The notes under the pieces: generated by a model
What the model was told of the DNA's origin: nothing
What the model saw: the letters and a program-made list of their open reading frames with translations, nothing else
Databases searched by the model: none
Position numbers and translations under genes: made by a program
Shown here: in pieces, positions 34,081 through 45,100 of the stretch
Layout of the letters: the number at the start of each line of letters is the position of its first letter
Numbering within the stretch: the stretch's first letter is position 1
Source of the DNA: Galeruca laticollis
Lineage: Eukaryota; Arthropoda; Insecta; Coleoptera; Chrysomelidae
Assembly: GCA_963921935.1 (NCBI GenBank)
Contig: OY998180.1
Span: 107,598,270-107,662,269 of the forward strand
Reading direction: 5' to 3'
Length of the DNA: 64,000 nt

Positions 34081-34398
34081 AAGCCTTGTGCGTCCTTTTT
34101 ATTATTCATATAATTGTTTTTTTTATTTTTTTGATAACCAAAGGTTCATTTCGTTTTTCAAGTTAGGACTTGTTCTTTCATAAGTACTTACATTATTACC
34201 TTAATTTACTTTTCTGATGAATGATGTTTCAAAAATTGAAAATTGGCTGACCGTCATTACCCGCAAAGTGGAGGAATACCGGTCAAAGGCATGACATTGG
34301 TTAGGTTATAGATACTTTTTTGAAATTCATTATTTTGAATAAAAAAATATCACACAGTCTACCGTATAAATGAAGCTATCTCCTATGTTATTCCTCCT
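34081..34398. other. No gene recognised
   Basis: AT-rich spacer between two pogo remnants. Confidence 0.5.
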
Positions 34399-35230
34399 AT
34401 GCTATTTACATGTTACAGAAAAGTAATACCTCATTCAATTCCTCCATTCCACCCTACGCCAAGAAGGCTGGTGCAAAGAAAAAATCAAGTGCTACAAGGG
34501 AGTAACGTCAGTTTCTTAGGAGGTTCTATACCTGCATTTTCAAAAGAGATTGAAGCCGAGCTAGTTAGCCACGTTATAGCTATAGGTATTCGCTTTTTCG
34601 GGCTGACTTCCTTGGATCTAAGGAAACTTGCTCATCACTTAATTTAGTTCACAAATTTGATAAAGAATGTTAAATGGTGGGATGAGGCTCGTTGTAGGGA
34701 TTTTTTAACCGTAACCCATCTATAAGTGTAACAATTCAGAAAGCAACGTCGTTGGCAAGGGCCAGGCTTTCAACAAAGTGTAAATCACCGCCTACTTTAA
34801 TAGATTTGAACAAGTTCTAAGCGAGTTTAAGTTCTCTCCTTCCCAGTTCTACAATCTAGACGAATGTGGGCTTTCTACCGTTCAATCTAATGGAAAAAAT
34901 ATTGGCAGCAAAGGTCGATAACAAGTCGGCAAGTTGACAGCTGGAGAAAGAAGATAACATTTGACTAGAGTGTGCTACATGACTGGCATAGGAAATTTCA
35001 TACCGCCAACTCTTATTTTTTCATGGAAAAACATGAAGGCGAAATTACTAGACAAGGCCCCGACAACTTCTAGGATTTTCCTAAGTAAAGGGCTATATGG
35101 ACAGTGATACCTCTTTATTATGGCTTAAGCATTTCGTGAAGTATGCCAATTCCAATCGTGATAACAAAATTCTGCTTTTATTGGATGTTCATGGTAGCCA
35201 GGCTACGTACTCTACAGACCGTGCCATCTA
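34399..35230 (+). pseudogene. pogo/Tigger-type transposase, copy 3 (fragment)
   Basis: 34399-34647 encodes IPAFSKEIEAELVSHVIAIG and FFGLTSLDLRKLAHHL, the segment before the CENP-B-like domain. After several frameshifts come SQFYNLDECGLSTVQSNGKN (first catalytic Asp), VCYMTGIGNFIPPTLIFSWK and KILLLLDVHGSQA (second Asp, with HGSQ replacing the usual NHxSH). The third-Asp region is missing here. The Polinton-type insertion begins about 125 bp downstream. Badly decayed. Confidence 0.75.
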
Positions 35231-35350
35231 TAGAGCCTGTCGAGTAACTAAAATCGGTAGACAATTCCAAAAAATTCACGAAAACTGTAACGTCGTTAGT
35301 AATCAAATTTTATTGATTTTTATAACTGCGTATGCGCGATATCATATTGC

Positions 35351-35356
35351 TCGTCC
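35351..35356. repeat. Left target-site duplication TCGTCC
   Basis: Identical to 48802-48807, directly outside the AG...CT ends of the Polinton-type element. Six-bp duplications are characteristic of Polintons/Mavericks. Confidence 0.88.
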
Positions 35357-35568
35357 AGTAGTGTTACTAAGCGGGTTCTAACTCACTACTTCGAAAAACG
35401 TCCGCTAGTCGACGGTGGCGCTGGTGTCGCTGTCGGCGATTACAGATTTCTTTTTTCTGTCGTCCATTTTTCGGCAGATTTCTTTTTTTAAATTTTTATT
35501 CCAGTAGATTACAGATTTCTATTTTTCTGTCGTCCATTTTTATCCGTTTGTGCATCGAAAAAAATGTT

Positions 35569-35646
35569 TGCCTTGAGTGAGATTCGAACCCGGGACCTCA
35601 TCGTTCCCAGCCTTCGCCGTAACATCTCCGCCATAAGGGCTCCACT
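35569..35646 (-). ncRNA. tRNA-like sequence with pol III A/B boxes, left terminus
   Basis: Minus strand: GGAGCCCTTATGGCGGAGAT begins a ~75-nt stretch with an A-box-like TGGCGGAGATGTTACGG and a B box GGGTTCGAATC about 35 nt later. The acceptor and T stems do not pair well, so this is a tRNA-derived sequence, not a functional tRNA gene. Confidence 0.5.
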
Positions 35647-35831
35647 ATATTTCAATTTTGAAATTTGTGTGTTGGTTTCACGTTGAGGTGTCCTTCTCGC
35701 GATGAGTCTATTTTTATAGTTCTTTTCTACAATAATAATGTGAGAGTGATATTGTTATTTTTGCTATACCAATTATATATTATTGAAATTTTTAATACAT
35801 AATTTGTTCCAATTTACCATTATGATCATTA

Positions 35832-36065
35832 CACAGAGTATAGTCATAAAGATACTGCATTTTTTATACAGGGTGTGATCATAAAATATGCCATTTGTCC
35901 TTATATACAGGGTATAGTCAAAAAAGATGTGATGTTCATATATACAGAGTGTAGTCATAAAAGAATCCATATATACAGTGCGTAGTCATAAAAAGATGCA
36001 ATTTTATACAGGGTGTAGTCATAAAGTACCGTATTTTTTATATACACAGGTTGTAGTCATAAAAA
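35832..36065. repeat. Short tandem array, 35-40-bp unit (left-arm-only copy)
   Basis: Units of TATACAGGGTGTAGTCATAA with variants recur at about 35832, 35867, 35905, 35943, 35972, 36006 and 36042. A second array lies at 37820-37990. Frames such as ICIYEHHIF across it are artefacts of the repeat. Confidence 0.85.
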
Positions 36066-37060
36066 CACCATATTTTTTTATAAAAGATGCCACAGGGTAT
36101 ATAAAGATAAGGACATTACAATGAATCTCTGCTATTACTGCTCAAATTTTCATCTGACATACTGCATTGGTAGATTATTTTCACACACACGATGTTACTA
36201 GAACGACCACGACAACCACAACATTAACGATAACAACAATGATGACAACGATGACAACGATAACGATGACACCGACGACAACGACGACAACGACAGCAAA
36301 TCCACTTTATTCGACAGCAGAGGACACCCAAAGCTTCGCATGATTGAAATTTGTTGCTCGTACGACTACATTATAGTAAAATATGCCGTGACTTAATATA
36401 TTATTAGACAGATAACACACATCAGAAGTCTATCAGACAGATAGCAGAGGGTTAACAGAATGGATAACAAACACACCTCAGACCCACATCAGTTTGACTG
36501 CGCTGGTACTAACAAATTTACTGCAACACTCGGTTTATATGAATTATTTTCCAAGAAACAAACAAAAGAGCAACATATTTGCAGATACTGATATGAACGG
36601 ATATCTATCATGATAGAAGAGAACATCTAAGACATCAGGCTTGCACCCAACTAAATTGATATAATTAAGCCGCTCCTCAAAAAGAACGCTACGCTAATAG
36701 AAAAATCTTGAAGCAATGATTTCACAACTTTGTCATACACTGGATGTCATTTTTATCATAGATGCGGTGAAACAAGGAGCCAACTTTACCACTCAAGCAG
36801 AGGGGCAGCAGACACACATCACAGGGTTAGCACACATACACCACAGATGCACCAGACATTCACCACGTTATACGTTTAACATTTTTGGTATCAAACAGTA
36901 CTCTATAAAAAAAAAAAAATATCAGGAATCTTGTATTTCCGAATTTCATTATGGATCACCCCAAATATTTAAAGGGACGTATGATACTGATGGCGATATT
37001 GATAATTTTCATAGACATTATAGCTATTTATAATTTAATCACTTAATATAATTAAGCCGC
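36066..37060 (+). repeat. Subterminal duplicated block (first copy)
   Basis: Resembles 38010-38760 in the same orientation, with AGGACGTTACAATGAATCTC-like, GACACACATCACAGGGTTAG-like and TTTGGTATCAAACAGTACTC landmarks in the same order. The 36716-37033 open frame is inside it and shows no motif; its mirror frame differs after the A-run, which argues against coding. Confidence 0.75.
36195..36300 (+). repeat. Degenerate ACGACA/GATGACA microsatellite
   Basis: Runs of AACGATGACAACG-type hexamers found only in the left-arm-specific segment; the equivalent site at 38125-38145 is collapsed. Confidence 0.8.
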
Positions 37061-37800
37061 TCTTCAAAAAGAATGCAATGCAAATAGAAAAATCTTGAAG
37101 CGATAATTACACAACTTAGAGGTACAGTTTTATTGAATATTACTTTTCATCAAAATAGCTATTCTGAAATATTGGTATAATTTGAAACGTTAATAATAAA
37201 CCACCGATTATTATACCATAATGTGATAAACAAACAATGCACGCTTCTTGAATGAGGAATAATCCAACAGAGGACGCTTCTGTGTCGAATTCATATAGCT
37301 AGGATAAAATTCAGTATAGTTGAAATATGCCCCATTGTAATCATTCTTGGTAAAATCCAACTGCATTCATTCATTGGGATACAGGTAGGGAACGCATTAA
37401 AATATTTGAATGACAATATTCTGTATAGTGGTTGATTTGAGAAGCCGACAAGACGTTGAGCTTAGACCATAAAGATTATTAATGTTTCTATATTAAATAG
37501 TCCTCTGTATGATACATAAATTAGGTTCATTACAGTATACGAATATTTTTTCAATACAGGGTGTTAAAAGATATTTGCATCCCTATTATTATTCTGCGGG
37601 GAATATCTACGTAAAATATACGAGGCATGTTATGATTAAAATTGATATATACATGGGGTGTTTGTAATTATTAAGACTGTAGAAATATGTAGATATAAAA
37701 GTTAATGACACACACAGTTTAGTAGTATTTTGAGCGGGATGTCTACGTAAATTATAACAAATATATGTCTGAATATGATACTGAGAAACCATCATCGTAC
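37061..37800. other. No gene recognised (Polinton left arm)
   Basis: AT-rich; mirrored at 47315-48055. Confidence 0.5.
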
Positions 37801-37819
37801 ATACAGATACCACATTTTT

Positions 37820-38760
37820 TATACATGGTGTGGTCATAAAACATACCATTTTTCTTTATATACAGGTGTAGTCAAAAAGATGTGATGTTCATATATACAG
37901 AGTGTAGTCATAAAAAGATGCGATTTTATACAGGGTGTAATCATAAAGATACCGTATTTTTTATATATACAGGTCGTAGTCATAAAAATACCGAATTTTT
38001 TCATAAAAGATGCCACAGAGTATATAAAGATAAGGACGTTACAATGAATCTCTGCTATTATTGCTCAAATTTTCATTGAACAAACCGCATTGGTAGATTA
38101 TTTCCACATACAGGATGTTACTAGAACGACAACGACAATGACAGCAAATCCACTTTATTCGACAACAGAGGACACTCAAAGCGTTTGCATGCTTGAGATT
38201 TGTTGCTCGTACGACTACACTATAGTAAAATATGATGTGACTCATTATATTATTAAACGGATAACACACATCAGAAGTCTATCAGATAGATAGCAGAGGG
38301 GTAACAGAAGGGATAACAAACACACCCCAGACTCACATCAGAAGTCTGTTTGACAGTGCTAGTACTAACAAATTTACTGCGACACTCGGTTTATATGAAT
38401 TATTTCCAAGAAAACAACAAAATGAAGCAATGATTTCACAACTTTGTCATACACTGAATGTCATTTTTATCATAGATGTGGTGAAAGAAGAACCAACTTT
38501 ACAACTCAAGCAGAGGGACAGCAGACACACATCACAGGGTTAGCACACATACACCACAGAGGCACCAGACATGCATCACCGTTATACGTTTGACATTTTT
38601 GGTATCAAACAGTACTCTTTGAAACTAAATATCAGGAATCTTGTATTGCCGAATTTCATTATGAATCATCCCAAATATTTAGAGGGACGTATGATACTGA
38701 TGGCGATATTGATAATTTTCATAGACATTATAGCTATTTATAATTTAATCACGTTATTTG
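37820..38760 (+). repeat. Subterminal tandem array and duplicated block (second copy)
   Basis: Five 35-40-bp TACAGGGTGTAGTCATAA units (37822-37990), then the block described at 36066-37060. Present in both arms (mirror 46355-47295). Confidence 0.8.
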
Positions 38761-39118
38761 TATATTCATTTAATATAGTTATATGATTTTCTGTATTTGT
38801 AAATTCTTAAAATTAAACTGTTATATGCTTTACCCAAGTCCCAGTAAGACTACGCTCTTCAGGCACGGATTATTATACCGAAATGTGACAACACTTTCGA
38901 CAACATGATTATAAAACTAACAATTTTAGTAATGGAACTCACAAAATTTTATTCAAATATTGTGATTTGTCTGTATGGGAGAGAGAATTTACGGTCGACG
39001 GGCAGGTAAGATTTTATATGAAAAATAACAATGACATTCTCGGAGGGTCAAAAAGATTTCACCTGCTGTGTGTTACATAAAATGTAAGGAATGTATATGC
39101 AATCATAGAATTTGTATC

Positions 39119-39787
39119 TTCCCATGATGGACGTTATGGTGCTAAAAATCTCATTTCTAGTCCGCGTTATCACAATAGAACAATTTTCAATGATGATCTG
39201 ACTCTAAGGAAAATTGAAAAATCTCCATTTTCAATAAACCAATGTATATGAATATGGCAATTTTCGATATTTCCAAAATTGGAATGTACGACTTTCACTA
39301 TAATTTTATGCTTCCAACAATGGGAGCAGTCAATTGTGAGCTATTGTACACAGACACTAACAGTTTTGCTCACCAACTTACTTGTAACGATGCATATAAA
39401 TATTTAATTGACACAAAATTGACAAATTTGATACATAAGACTACTACACTAATAATCCATACAATATACCTAGAGTTAATAAAAAGTATTATGCGTAATG
39501 AAAGATGAGTCTAATGGACAAATCATCACACATTTCGTTGGTCCAAAATGTACGGCTACAAAGTTCAGTGTGGGAGTAAAGTCGTTAAAGAGTATTAAAA
39601 AATGTGTAGTAAAAAATAACTTTTGATGATTATGTCGATTGTATGAAAAATTGGAAACAGATGACAATTACTCAAAATACGATACGTTCCTTTGTCCATA
39701 ATGTGTATAGTGTTGAACAAACCAAAATCGCGTTGAGTCCTCACAATGATAAAAGGAAATTACTTCATAATTCTTTATGGGAACGAT
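39119..39787 (+). pseudogene. Polinton protein-primed DNA polymerase B, C-terminal remnant (left arm)
   Basis: Frames in order give GRYGAKNLISSPRYHNRTIF, NDDLTLRKIEKSPFSINQ, then after a frame change IFDISKIGMYDFHYNFMLP and CELLYTDTNSFAHQLTCNDA. This is the palm end with motif C; the normal DTDS reads DTNS, losing a catalytic Asp. Further on are HFVGPKCTATKFSVGVKSLK and, in another frame, VYSVEQTKIALSPHNDKRK, the usual Polinton PolB tail. At least two frameshifts and the D-to-N change make it inactive. The exonuclease and TP-binding regions are absent. Confidence 0.8.
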
Positions 39788-39818
39788 GAGGTCGTGGGTT
39801 CGAAACTCACTCGGGGTA
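39776..39818 (+). ncRNA. tRNA-like 3' half (B box) after the polymerase remnant
   Basis: GAACGATGAGGTCGTGGGTT and CGAAACTCACTCGGGG match the 3' half of the tRNA-like sequence at the element ends. No A box is present upstream, where the polymerase tail is. Confidence 0.45.
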
Positions 39819-40014
39819 AAATTTTTTTCTCAAGCAGGATGAAGTTAATCTAAAACATATATTTGAGGAACATGTGTCACCAGACATAACATTTGAGGAA
39901 TTTTAAAAGATTTGCTCAGAATGTTGGTCGACTACTAACAACTATGGAACATTGGTGATTGTAAAAGGTCAGAAGGAGGACAAGAGGAGATAAAAACACA
40001 ATAATTTCAATTAA

Positions 40015-40731
40015 TCAATTTATTACATCATCTAAATCATTTACAACTTTAGGTTTACAGAAATATATAAATTCTCTAAGTGCCGCAGACAATATGCTAT
40101 CACTACAATCACATATGCAATACAATAACTCAAATTTACTTAAATGTACATTATTTTGAGCAAAATTCCTAATAAGTTCAATCATATTTCTATAGTATTC
40201 ACCAAAATTTAGAGATTCCAAATGGGCGAGACGTGGAGAAATGAGGTGATGATGGAGTTGTAGAAGTTGATGAACATCTTGTTGAGTTAAAGGGAAGCTG
40301 ATGCCGTGTTTGATTACTTCCAACCATTTTACACAATCGAATATTACTTGATGAATGGTACAGTAGTCGCCACATTGTATCGTCTCTGACTCATAATCAT
40401 CGTAAAACGCTGGAAGTGGCTCATCTATGAACGAATTATTATTCAAAATATCGATAAACGTGGCCCATTCGAAAGTGCTGAAGGAGATTTTTGTAGGTTT
40501 ATTCGTTTCTGATAGAGTGATTGCGCTACCAAACGTTCTTGCTGGACTCAACCCACAACCAATTTGAAAATTCGTATGTGTAGGATACTCGATATACAAC
40601 AGGTACTGGTCTTCCTTTTTAGCGGCTATTTCATACATTTCCAAAATATGATCTAATTCGGCACTATAATTATAACTTTCTGTACTACTACTAAAACCAC
40701 TATCTTGAGAGCTCATATTGACGACTAACAA
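40015..40731 (-). CDS. Polinton-associated protein of unknown function, 238 codons (left arm)
   Basis: An intact frame; an internal methionine at codon 6 (MSSQDSGFSSSTESYNY) is an equally good start. It is acidic, with Cys and His residues but no regular zinc motif, no signal peptide and no membrane segment. Landmarks: YLLYIEYPTHTNFQIGCG, FSTFEWATFIDIL, CGDYCTIHQVIFDCVKWLEV, QQDVHQLLQLHHHLISPRL. A diverged, broken relative lies at 41660-42165 in the spacer, which suggests selection on a real protein family. I do not recognise the family. It lies upstream of, and reads away from, the polymerase remnant. Confidence 0.75.
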   Translation of the reverse strand: MLVVNMSSQDSGFSSSTESYNYSAELDHILEMYEIAAKKEDQYLLYIEYPTHTNFQIGCGLSPARTFGSAITLSETNKPTKISFSTFEWATFIDILNNNSFIDEPLPAFYDDYESETIQCGDYCTIHQVIFDCVKWLEVIKHGISFPLTQQDVHQLLQLHHHLISPRLAHLESLNFGEYYRNMIELIRNFAQNNVHLSKFELLYCICDCSDSILSAALREFIYFCKPKVVNDLDDVIN

Positions 40732-40832
40732 TCTAACCTACAGCTTTCTCCAATTTATACCATGACCTACCCCATACCACCACACATACCTTCATACAAA
40801 AATGTATTCATACGCGGCGCAGCGAAAAGTAG

Positions 40833-41375
40833 TTACCCAACTACAACATCTGTATTTTCGATCCAACTGTTGTGTTTTGTGTCTAAACCCAAACATTTAA
40901 CAAACATTTTGTTGCCTTTTCTTCTAAGCACCTTTTCCACCAAGTAAATATCTGGATTTGACGTTTTCTGTAACTCTTCCTCGTAAAACCCTCCACTGAT
41001 TGGTATACCCTGCATATCTTCTAGCAAATATGCGGTGGGATTTGTTATTTTAACTTTAACGATTTTGAATAGTTCAGCCGTCCAATTGGGTGTATATCCT
41101 TTCTCAAAGACATGTTTCGACATGCTTATACGTACAATATCACCAACTCTTAATTTACGACGTCCGACAATCTTTAGATGTGTATATGTTTTGTTTAAAA
41201 TATCTTTTTCGTTGGATTTATTGACATTGGAAGGTTTATAGTTGGTAGTTGAATGCTTTGCATTATTGTATTCCATCGTAATTTTGGGTAAAATGTTTAT
41301 CCATTCATGTGTGCCATTTAAACTGAAATGTTTGTAAAGCTTTAATTTCAATGTTCTAATAACTCTTTCTGCCAT
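40833..41375 (-). pseudogene. Polinton integrase, C-terminal part with chromodomain (left arm)
   Basis: The frame begins at MAERVIRTLKLKLYKHF, where the E is the third acidic residue of the DDE core. In-frame residues upstream (GINHYSVFSTKKKAS, to about 41425) show that it is truncated. Then WINILPKITMEYNNAKHST, the SH3-like RRKLRVGDIVRISM, TPNWTAELFKIV and YLLEDMQGIPISGGFYEEEL. It closes with a chromodomain (IYLVEKVLRRKGNKMFVKCL, HNSWI). The first two catalytic Asp and the zinc finger are missing, replaced by AT-rich sequence. Confidence 0.88.
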
Positions 41376-41432
41376 AGAAGCTTTTTTTTTCGTGCTAAAT
41401 ACACTATAATGATTAATCCCTACTGATTTTCA

Positions 41433-41660
41433 ATTTAATTTCGTTATTTGTATATTTATTTAATATAGTTATATGCTTTTCGCATTTGTGTATTCTTTAA
41501 ATTCAACCGTTATATGCTTTTCTTCGTCTTCTCTATTCTATTTTTCCGTATTTTATTTGTAAATTAAATGAATAAAACAATATGTATGTTGTAATAAGTT
41601 TGTTTAATAAAAAATCATCCTTACAACCCGCATGACTATAGGGAGAAGAGAGAGAAAAAT
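41433..41660. other. No gene; AT-rich join upstream of the integrase fragment
   Basis: Contains ATTTATTTAATATAGTTATA, similar to 38760-38790 of the same arm, so the integrase appears to have been cut by recombination with another part of the element. Confidence 0.55.
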
Positions 41661-42165
41661 GAAACGCAAACATTTCAATCAAATCAATTTATTACATTGT
41701 TTTCATCCAAACCGTTTACAACTTTTGACTTATAATAATTCTCTAAGTACAACACTACTACTTACAATAACTCTAATTTACTCAAATTTCAATTATTTTG
41801 AACAAAATTCATGGTTATATCTACAATTTTTTAAAATATTCACAAAAACTTGGAGAATCTAAATATGTGAGTCGGTGTGAAATGAGACAATGATTGACTT
41901 GTAGAATTTGATGAATATCTTCTCCACATAAAAGGAAGCTGATGTCACGTTTTATCACTTCCAACTATTTAACGTAATCAAATATTACTTGTAGAATGGT
42001 GTAGTAATCCCCACATGGCATCGTCTCGGGATCATATTCTTCGTAACATGCTGGAAGTGATGCACTTATAAATGAATTTTCAATCAAAATATCGGTTAGC
42101 GTAGCCCATTCGTATGTGCTGAAGGAGATTTTCGCTGGTTTATCAATGTTTGATTTACAGAGAAA
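41660..42165 (-). pseudogene. Diverged relative of the 238-codon gene (spacer)
   Basis: Base-by-base alignment to 40015-40520 is clear (for example GAAGCTGATG, CTGAAGGAGATTTT, AATATTACTTG at matching positions), but stops and indels break the frame. The palindrome ends inside this copy, at 41733 on the left. It lies on the minus strand like the left-arm gene. Confidence 0.75.
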
Positions 42166-42348
42166 ATTTTTTAGGTAAGTACATCTGTATTATAAAACTA
42201 CCTAAATATATTGTTGAGCAAATCCTTATACCAAAGAGATTCCAACAAATTTTTTTTGTTTCTACGTATTGATTCACTTTATTACGAAACTTTAGTTATA
42301 CAATAGTCATTGGTCCAAGTGTTAGAGATCTTCTTCTTTATGTTTTTT

Positions 42349-43136
42349 CTATTCAATAATGTTTGCTAGAATGAGCTCTTCAATTATTTTATGAAATTCA
42401 TCATCATTCCGGTGTAGTTGTTTTAATCTGTCTACCAATAAGTTCGGATCTGACCAATTAGAAAGAATATCATAGCTTTTTGGTGTGTGAAACCCTCTTG
42501 TAATTGGTTCATTGAGTTGTTTTATGGTATTATTCAACTTATTGTTAAAGCAAAATTTATGAGAGTAATCGAACTGTTTTGTAATATTACCCGAATTTCC
42601 GGAGTATTTACGCTTTTGAAGAGCGGTTTAATTATTTCACTGAATTTAGTGGGACAAGCCTGATGTCTCAGATGTCCTCTTCTATCACGATGGATATCCG
42701 TTAATTCCAGTATCTGTTTGTATAATTGTAAATCAATTGGGGTGAATTGTTTGGGATTCTTATAGAATATTAACTGTTTCAAACCGGGTGTACTTTTAAA
42801 TACTTTGACACCTACAATTAGTTGTTCATCATTAAATTGTAGTTGTTTGTTTCCAAACATCCATTGTTCACCCTTTAATTGCGGTCCGTAAGCATGGTCG
42901 AGAATCCATTGTTCAATTCCTAATTCTGGAGTGTAAGCGCAGTCAAATTCTTTTGATACATTCTGATTATTGTCATTAAGTACTTGTTTGAGCGAAGAGT
43001 CTTCCCGCTCTACCTCATCTTCACTTATTACGGGCAGGATTGGTGTGTCTTTCGGTGAATCTCCACCTTGATTTGGACAGCCCAGTGATTCTGCTATTTG
43101 TTTGAGAGAATATGTTGCAGACTTGACATATTCCAC
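42349..43136 (-). pseudogene. Polinton-type hypothetical protein (TPGLxxLI family), frameshifted
   Basis: Minus strand. 43136-42534 encodes an acidic start (MEYVKSATYSLKQIAESLGC) and a core with KVFKSTPGLKQLIFYKNPKQ and FTPIDLQLYKQILELTDIHR. 42537-42349 continues TPKSYDILSNWSDPNLLVDR and LKQLHRNDDEFHKIIEELIL. The combination GTPGLxxLI...L..Y..IL..T with a later DPNxLVDRL...IIEELxxxxII occurs in hypothetical proteins of animal Polintons, from memory of such sequences. The function is unknown. One frameshift near 42540 separates the two parts. Confidence 0.6.
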
Positions 43137-43172
43137 ACGACATTTCTTATTAATTCTATCAAGCGACTTATA

Positions 43173-43244
43173 TGTGTCTGCTATGTTAGGTTACTCCACT
43201 TGTGTGCGCGCACGCAAGTGGAGTAACCTAACATAGCAGACACA
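43173..43244. repeat. 72-bp near-perfect palindrome at the element centre
   Basis: A 30-bp stem (TGTGTCTGCTATGTTAGGTT... at 43173-43202, complement at 43215-43244) closes on TGTGCGCGCACG, whose inner GTGCGCGCAC is itself self-complementary. Only one T/G position is unpaired in 72 bases. It lies between the TPGL gene and the start of the right arm. Confidence 0.95.
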
Positions 43245-43381
43245 CCAGAGAGGCATCACAGGCGTACCAGAGACATATCCGAGATGCAACAGAGGCACAC
43301 TTATGAAAAAAAACTGGGTGTTTACTTCTTACCATTGAGACACATCAGAGACATCCTAGAGATACATCAGAGACACCCCAG
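43245..43381 (+). repeat. CATCAGAGACA-type imperfect short repeats
   Basis: CACCAGAGAGGCATCACAGG, GTACCAGAGACATATCC, ACATCAGAGACATCC, ACATCAGAGACACC: a 10-15-bp motif repeated with drift, similar in character to the CACATCACAGGGTTAGCACA stretches near the element ends. Confidence 0.6.
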
Positions 43382-43739
43382 ATAAGTCAAAAGTTGTAAA
43401 CGGTTTGGATGAAAACAATGTAATAAATTGATTTGATTGAAATGTTTGCGTTTCATTTTTCTCTCTCTTCTCCCTATAGTCATGCGGGTTGTAAGGATGA
43501 TTTTTTATTAAACAAACTTATTACAACATACATATTGTTTTATTCATTTAATTTACAAATAAAATACGGAAAAATAGAATAGAGAAGACGAAGAAAAGCA
43601 TATAACGGTTGAATTTAAAGAATACACAAATGCGAAAAGCATATAACTATATTAAATAAATATACAAATAACGAAATTAAATTGAAAATCAGTAGGGATT
43701 AATCATTATAGTGTATTTAGCACGAAAAAAAAAGCTTCT

Positions 43740-44282
43740 ATGGCAGAAAGAGTTATTAGAACATTGAAATTAAAGCTTTACAAACATTTCAGTTTAAATG
43801 GCACACATGAATGGATAAACATTTTACCCAAAATTACGATGGAATACAATAATGCAAAGCATTCAACTACCAACTATAAACCTTCCAATGTCAATAAATC
43901 CAACGAAAAAGATATTTTAAACAAAACATATACACATCTAAAGATTGTCGGACGTCGTAAATTAAGAGTTGGTGATATTGTACGTATAAGCATGTCGAAA
44001 CATGTCTTTGAGAAAGGATATACACCCAATTGGACGGCTGAACTATTCAAAATCGTTAAAGTTAAAATAACAAATCCCACCGCATATTTGCTAGAAGATA
44101 TGCAGGGTATACCAATCAGTGGAGGGTTTTACGAGGAAGAGTTACAGAAAACGTCAAATCCAGATATTTACTTGGTGGAAAAGGTGCTTAGAAGAAAAGG
44201 CAACAAAATGTTTGTTAAATGTTTGGGTTTAGACACAAAACACAACAGTTGGATCGAAAATACAGATGTTGTAGTTGGGTAA
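43740..44282 (+). pseudogene. Polinton integrase, C-terminal part with chromodomain (right arm)
   Basis: Identical in sequence to the left-arm fragment at 40833-41375, inverted. In-frame codons extend upstream to about 43690, where a TGA and AT-rich DNA end it. Confidence 0.88.
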
Positions 44283-44383
44283 CTACTTTTCGCTGCGCCG
44301 CGTATGAATACATTTTTGTATGAAGGTATGTGTGGTGGTATGGGGTAGGTCATGGTATAAATTGGAGAAAGCTGTAGGTTAGA

Positions 44384-45100
44384 TTGTTAGTCGTCAATAT
44401 GAGCTCTCAAGATAGTGGTTTTAGTAGTAGTACAGAAAGTTATAATTATAGTGCCGAATTAGATCATATTTTGGAAATGTATGAAATAGCCGCTAAAAAG
44501 GAAGACCAGTACCTGTTGTATATCGAGTATCCTACACATACGAATTTTCAAATTGGTTGTGGGTTGAGTCCAGCAAGAACGTTTGGTAGCGCAATCACTC
44601 TATCAGAAACGAATAAACCTACAAAAATCTCCTTCAGCACTTTCGAATGGGCCACGTTTATCGATATTTTGAATAATAATTCGTTCATAGATGAGCCACT
44701 TCCAGCGTTTTACGATGATTATGAGTCAGAGACGATACAATGTGGCGACTACTGTACCATTCATCAAGTAATATTCGATTGTGTAAAATGGTTGGAAGTA
44801 ATCAAACACGGCATCAGCTTCCCTTTAACTCAACAAGATGTTCATCAACTTCTACAACTCCATCATCACCTCATTTCTCCACGTCTCGCCCATTTGGAAT
44901 CTCTAAATTTTGGTGAATACTATAGAAATATGATTGAACTTATTAGGAATTTTGCTCAAAATAATGTACATTTAAGTAAATTTGAGTTATTGTATTGCAT
45001 ATGTGATTGTAGTGATAGCATATTGTCTGCGGCACTTAGAGAATTTATATATTTCTGTAAACCTAAAGTTGTAAATGATTTAGATGATGTAATAAATTGA
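44384..45100 (+). CDS. Polinton-associated protein of unknown function, 238 codons (right arm)
   Basis: Exact mirror of 40015-40731. It is about 100 bp downstream of the integrase fragment, same strand. A CCCATACC/TATAAATTGG stretch just upstream could be a promoter, since GGTATAAATTGG sits about 45 bp before the start. Confidence 0.75.
   Translation: MLVVNMSSQDSGFSSSTESYNYSAELDHILEMYEIAAKKEDQYLLYIEYPTHTNFQIGCGLSPARTFGSAITLSETNKPTKISFSTFEWATFIDILNNNSFIDEPLPAFYDDYESETIQCGDYCTIHQVIFDCVKWLEVIKHGISFPLTQQDVHQLLQLHHHLISPRLAHLESLNFGEYYRNMIELIRNFAQNNVHLSKFELLYCICDCSDSILSAALREFIYFCKPKVVNDLDDVIN

Larger units (their letters stand above)
35357..41733 (+). repeat. Left arm of the Polinton palindrome
   Basis: Matches 43382-48801 in reverse. 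The genes inside are identical to their mirror copies. The differences I noticed are the left-only 35696-36662 segment, an A-run near 36908 that is about 5 bases shorter, and scattered substitutions in the outer ~340 bp. Confidence 0.93.

Noticed and set aside
36716..37033. 105-111-codon frame mirrored at 48069-48404
   Set aside because: The A-run differs between arms and changes the frame after it; no motif; lies in duplicated subterminal sequence.
37834..38016. Frames such as MTTTCIYKKYGIFMITPC in the Polinton arms (also 35773-35970 and 47099-47281)
   Set aside because: Produced by the 35-40-bp tandem repeat; no start context, and indels between copies do not keep the frame.
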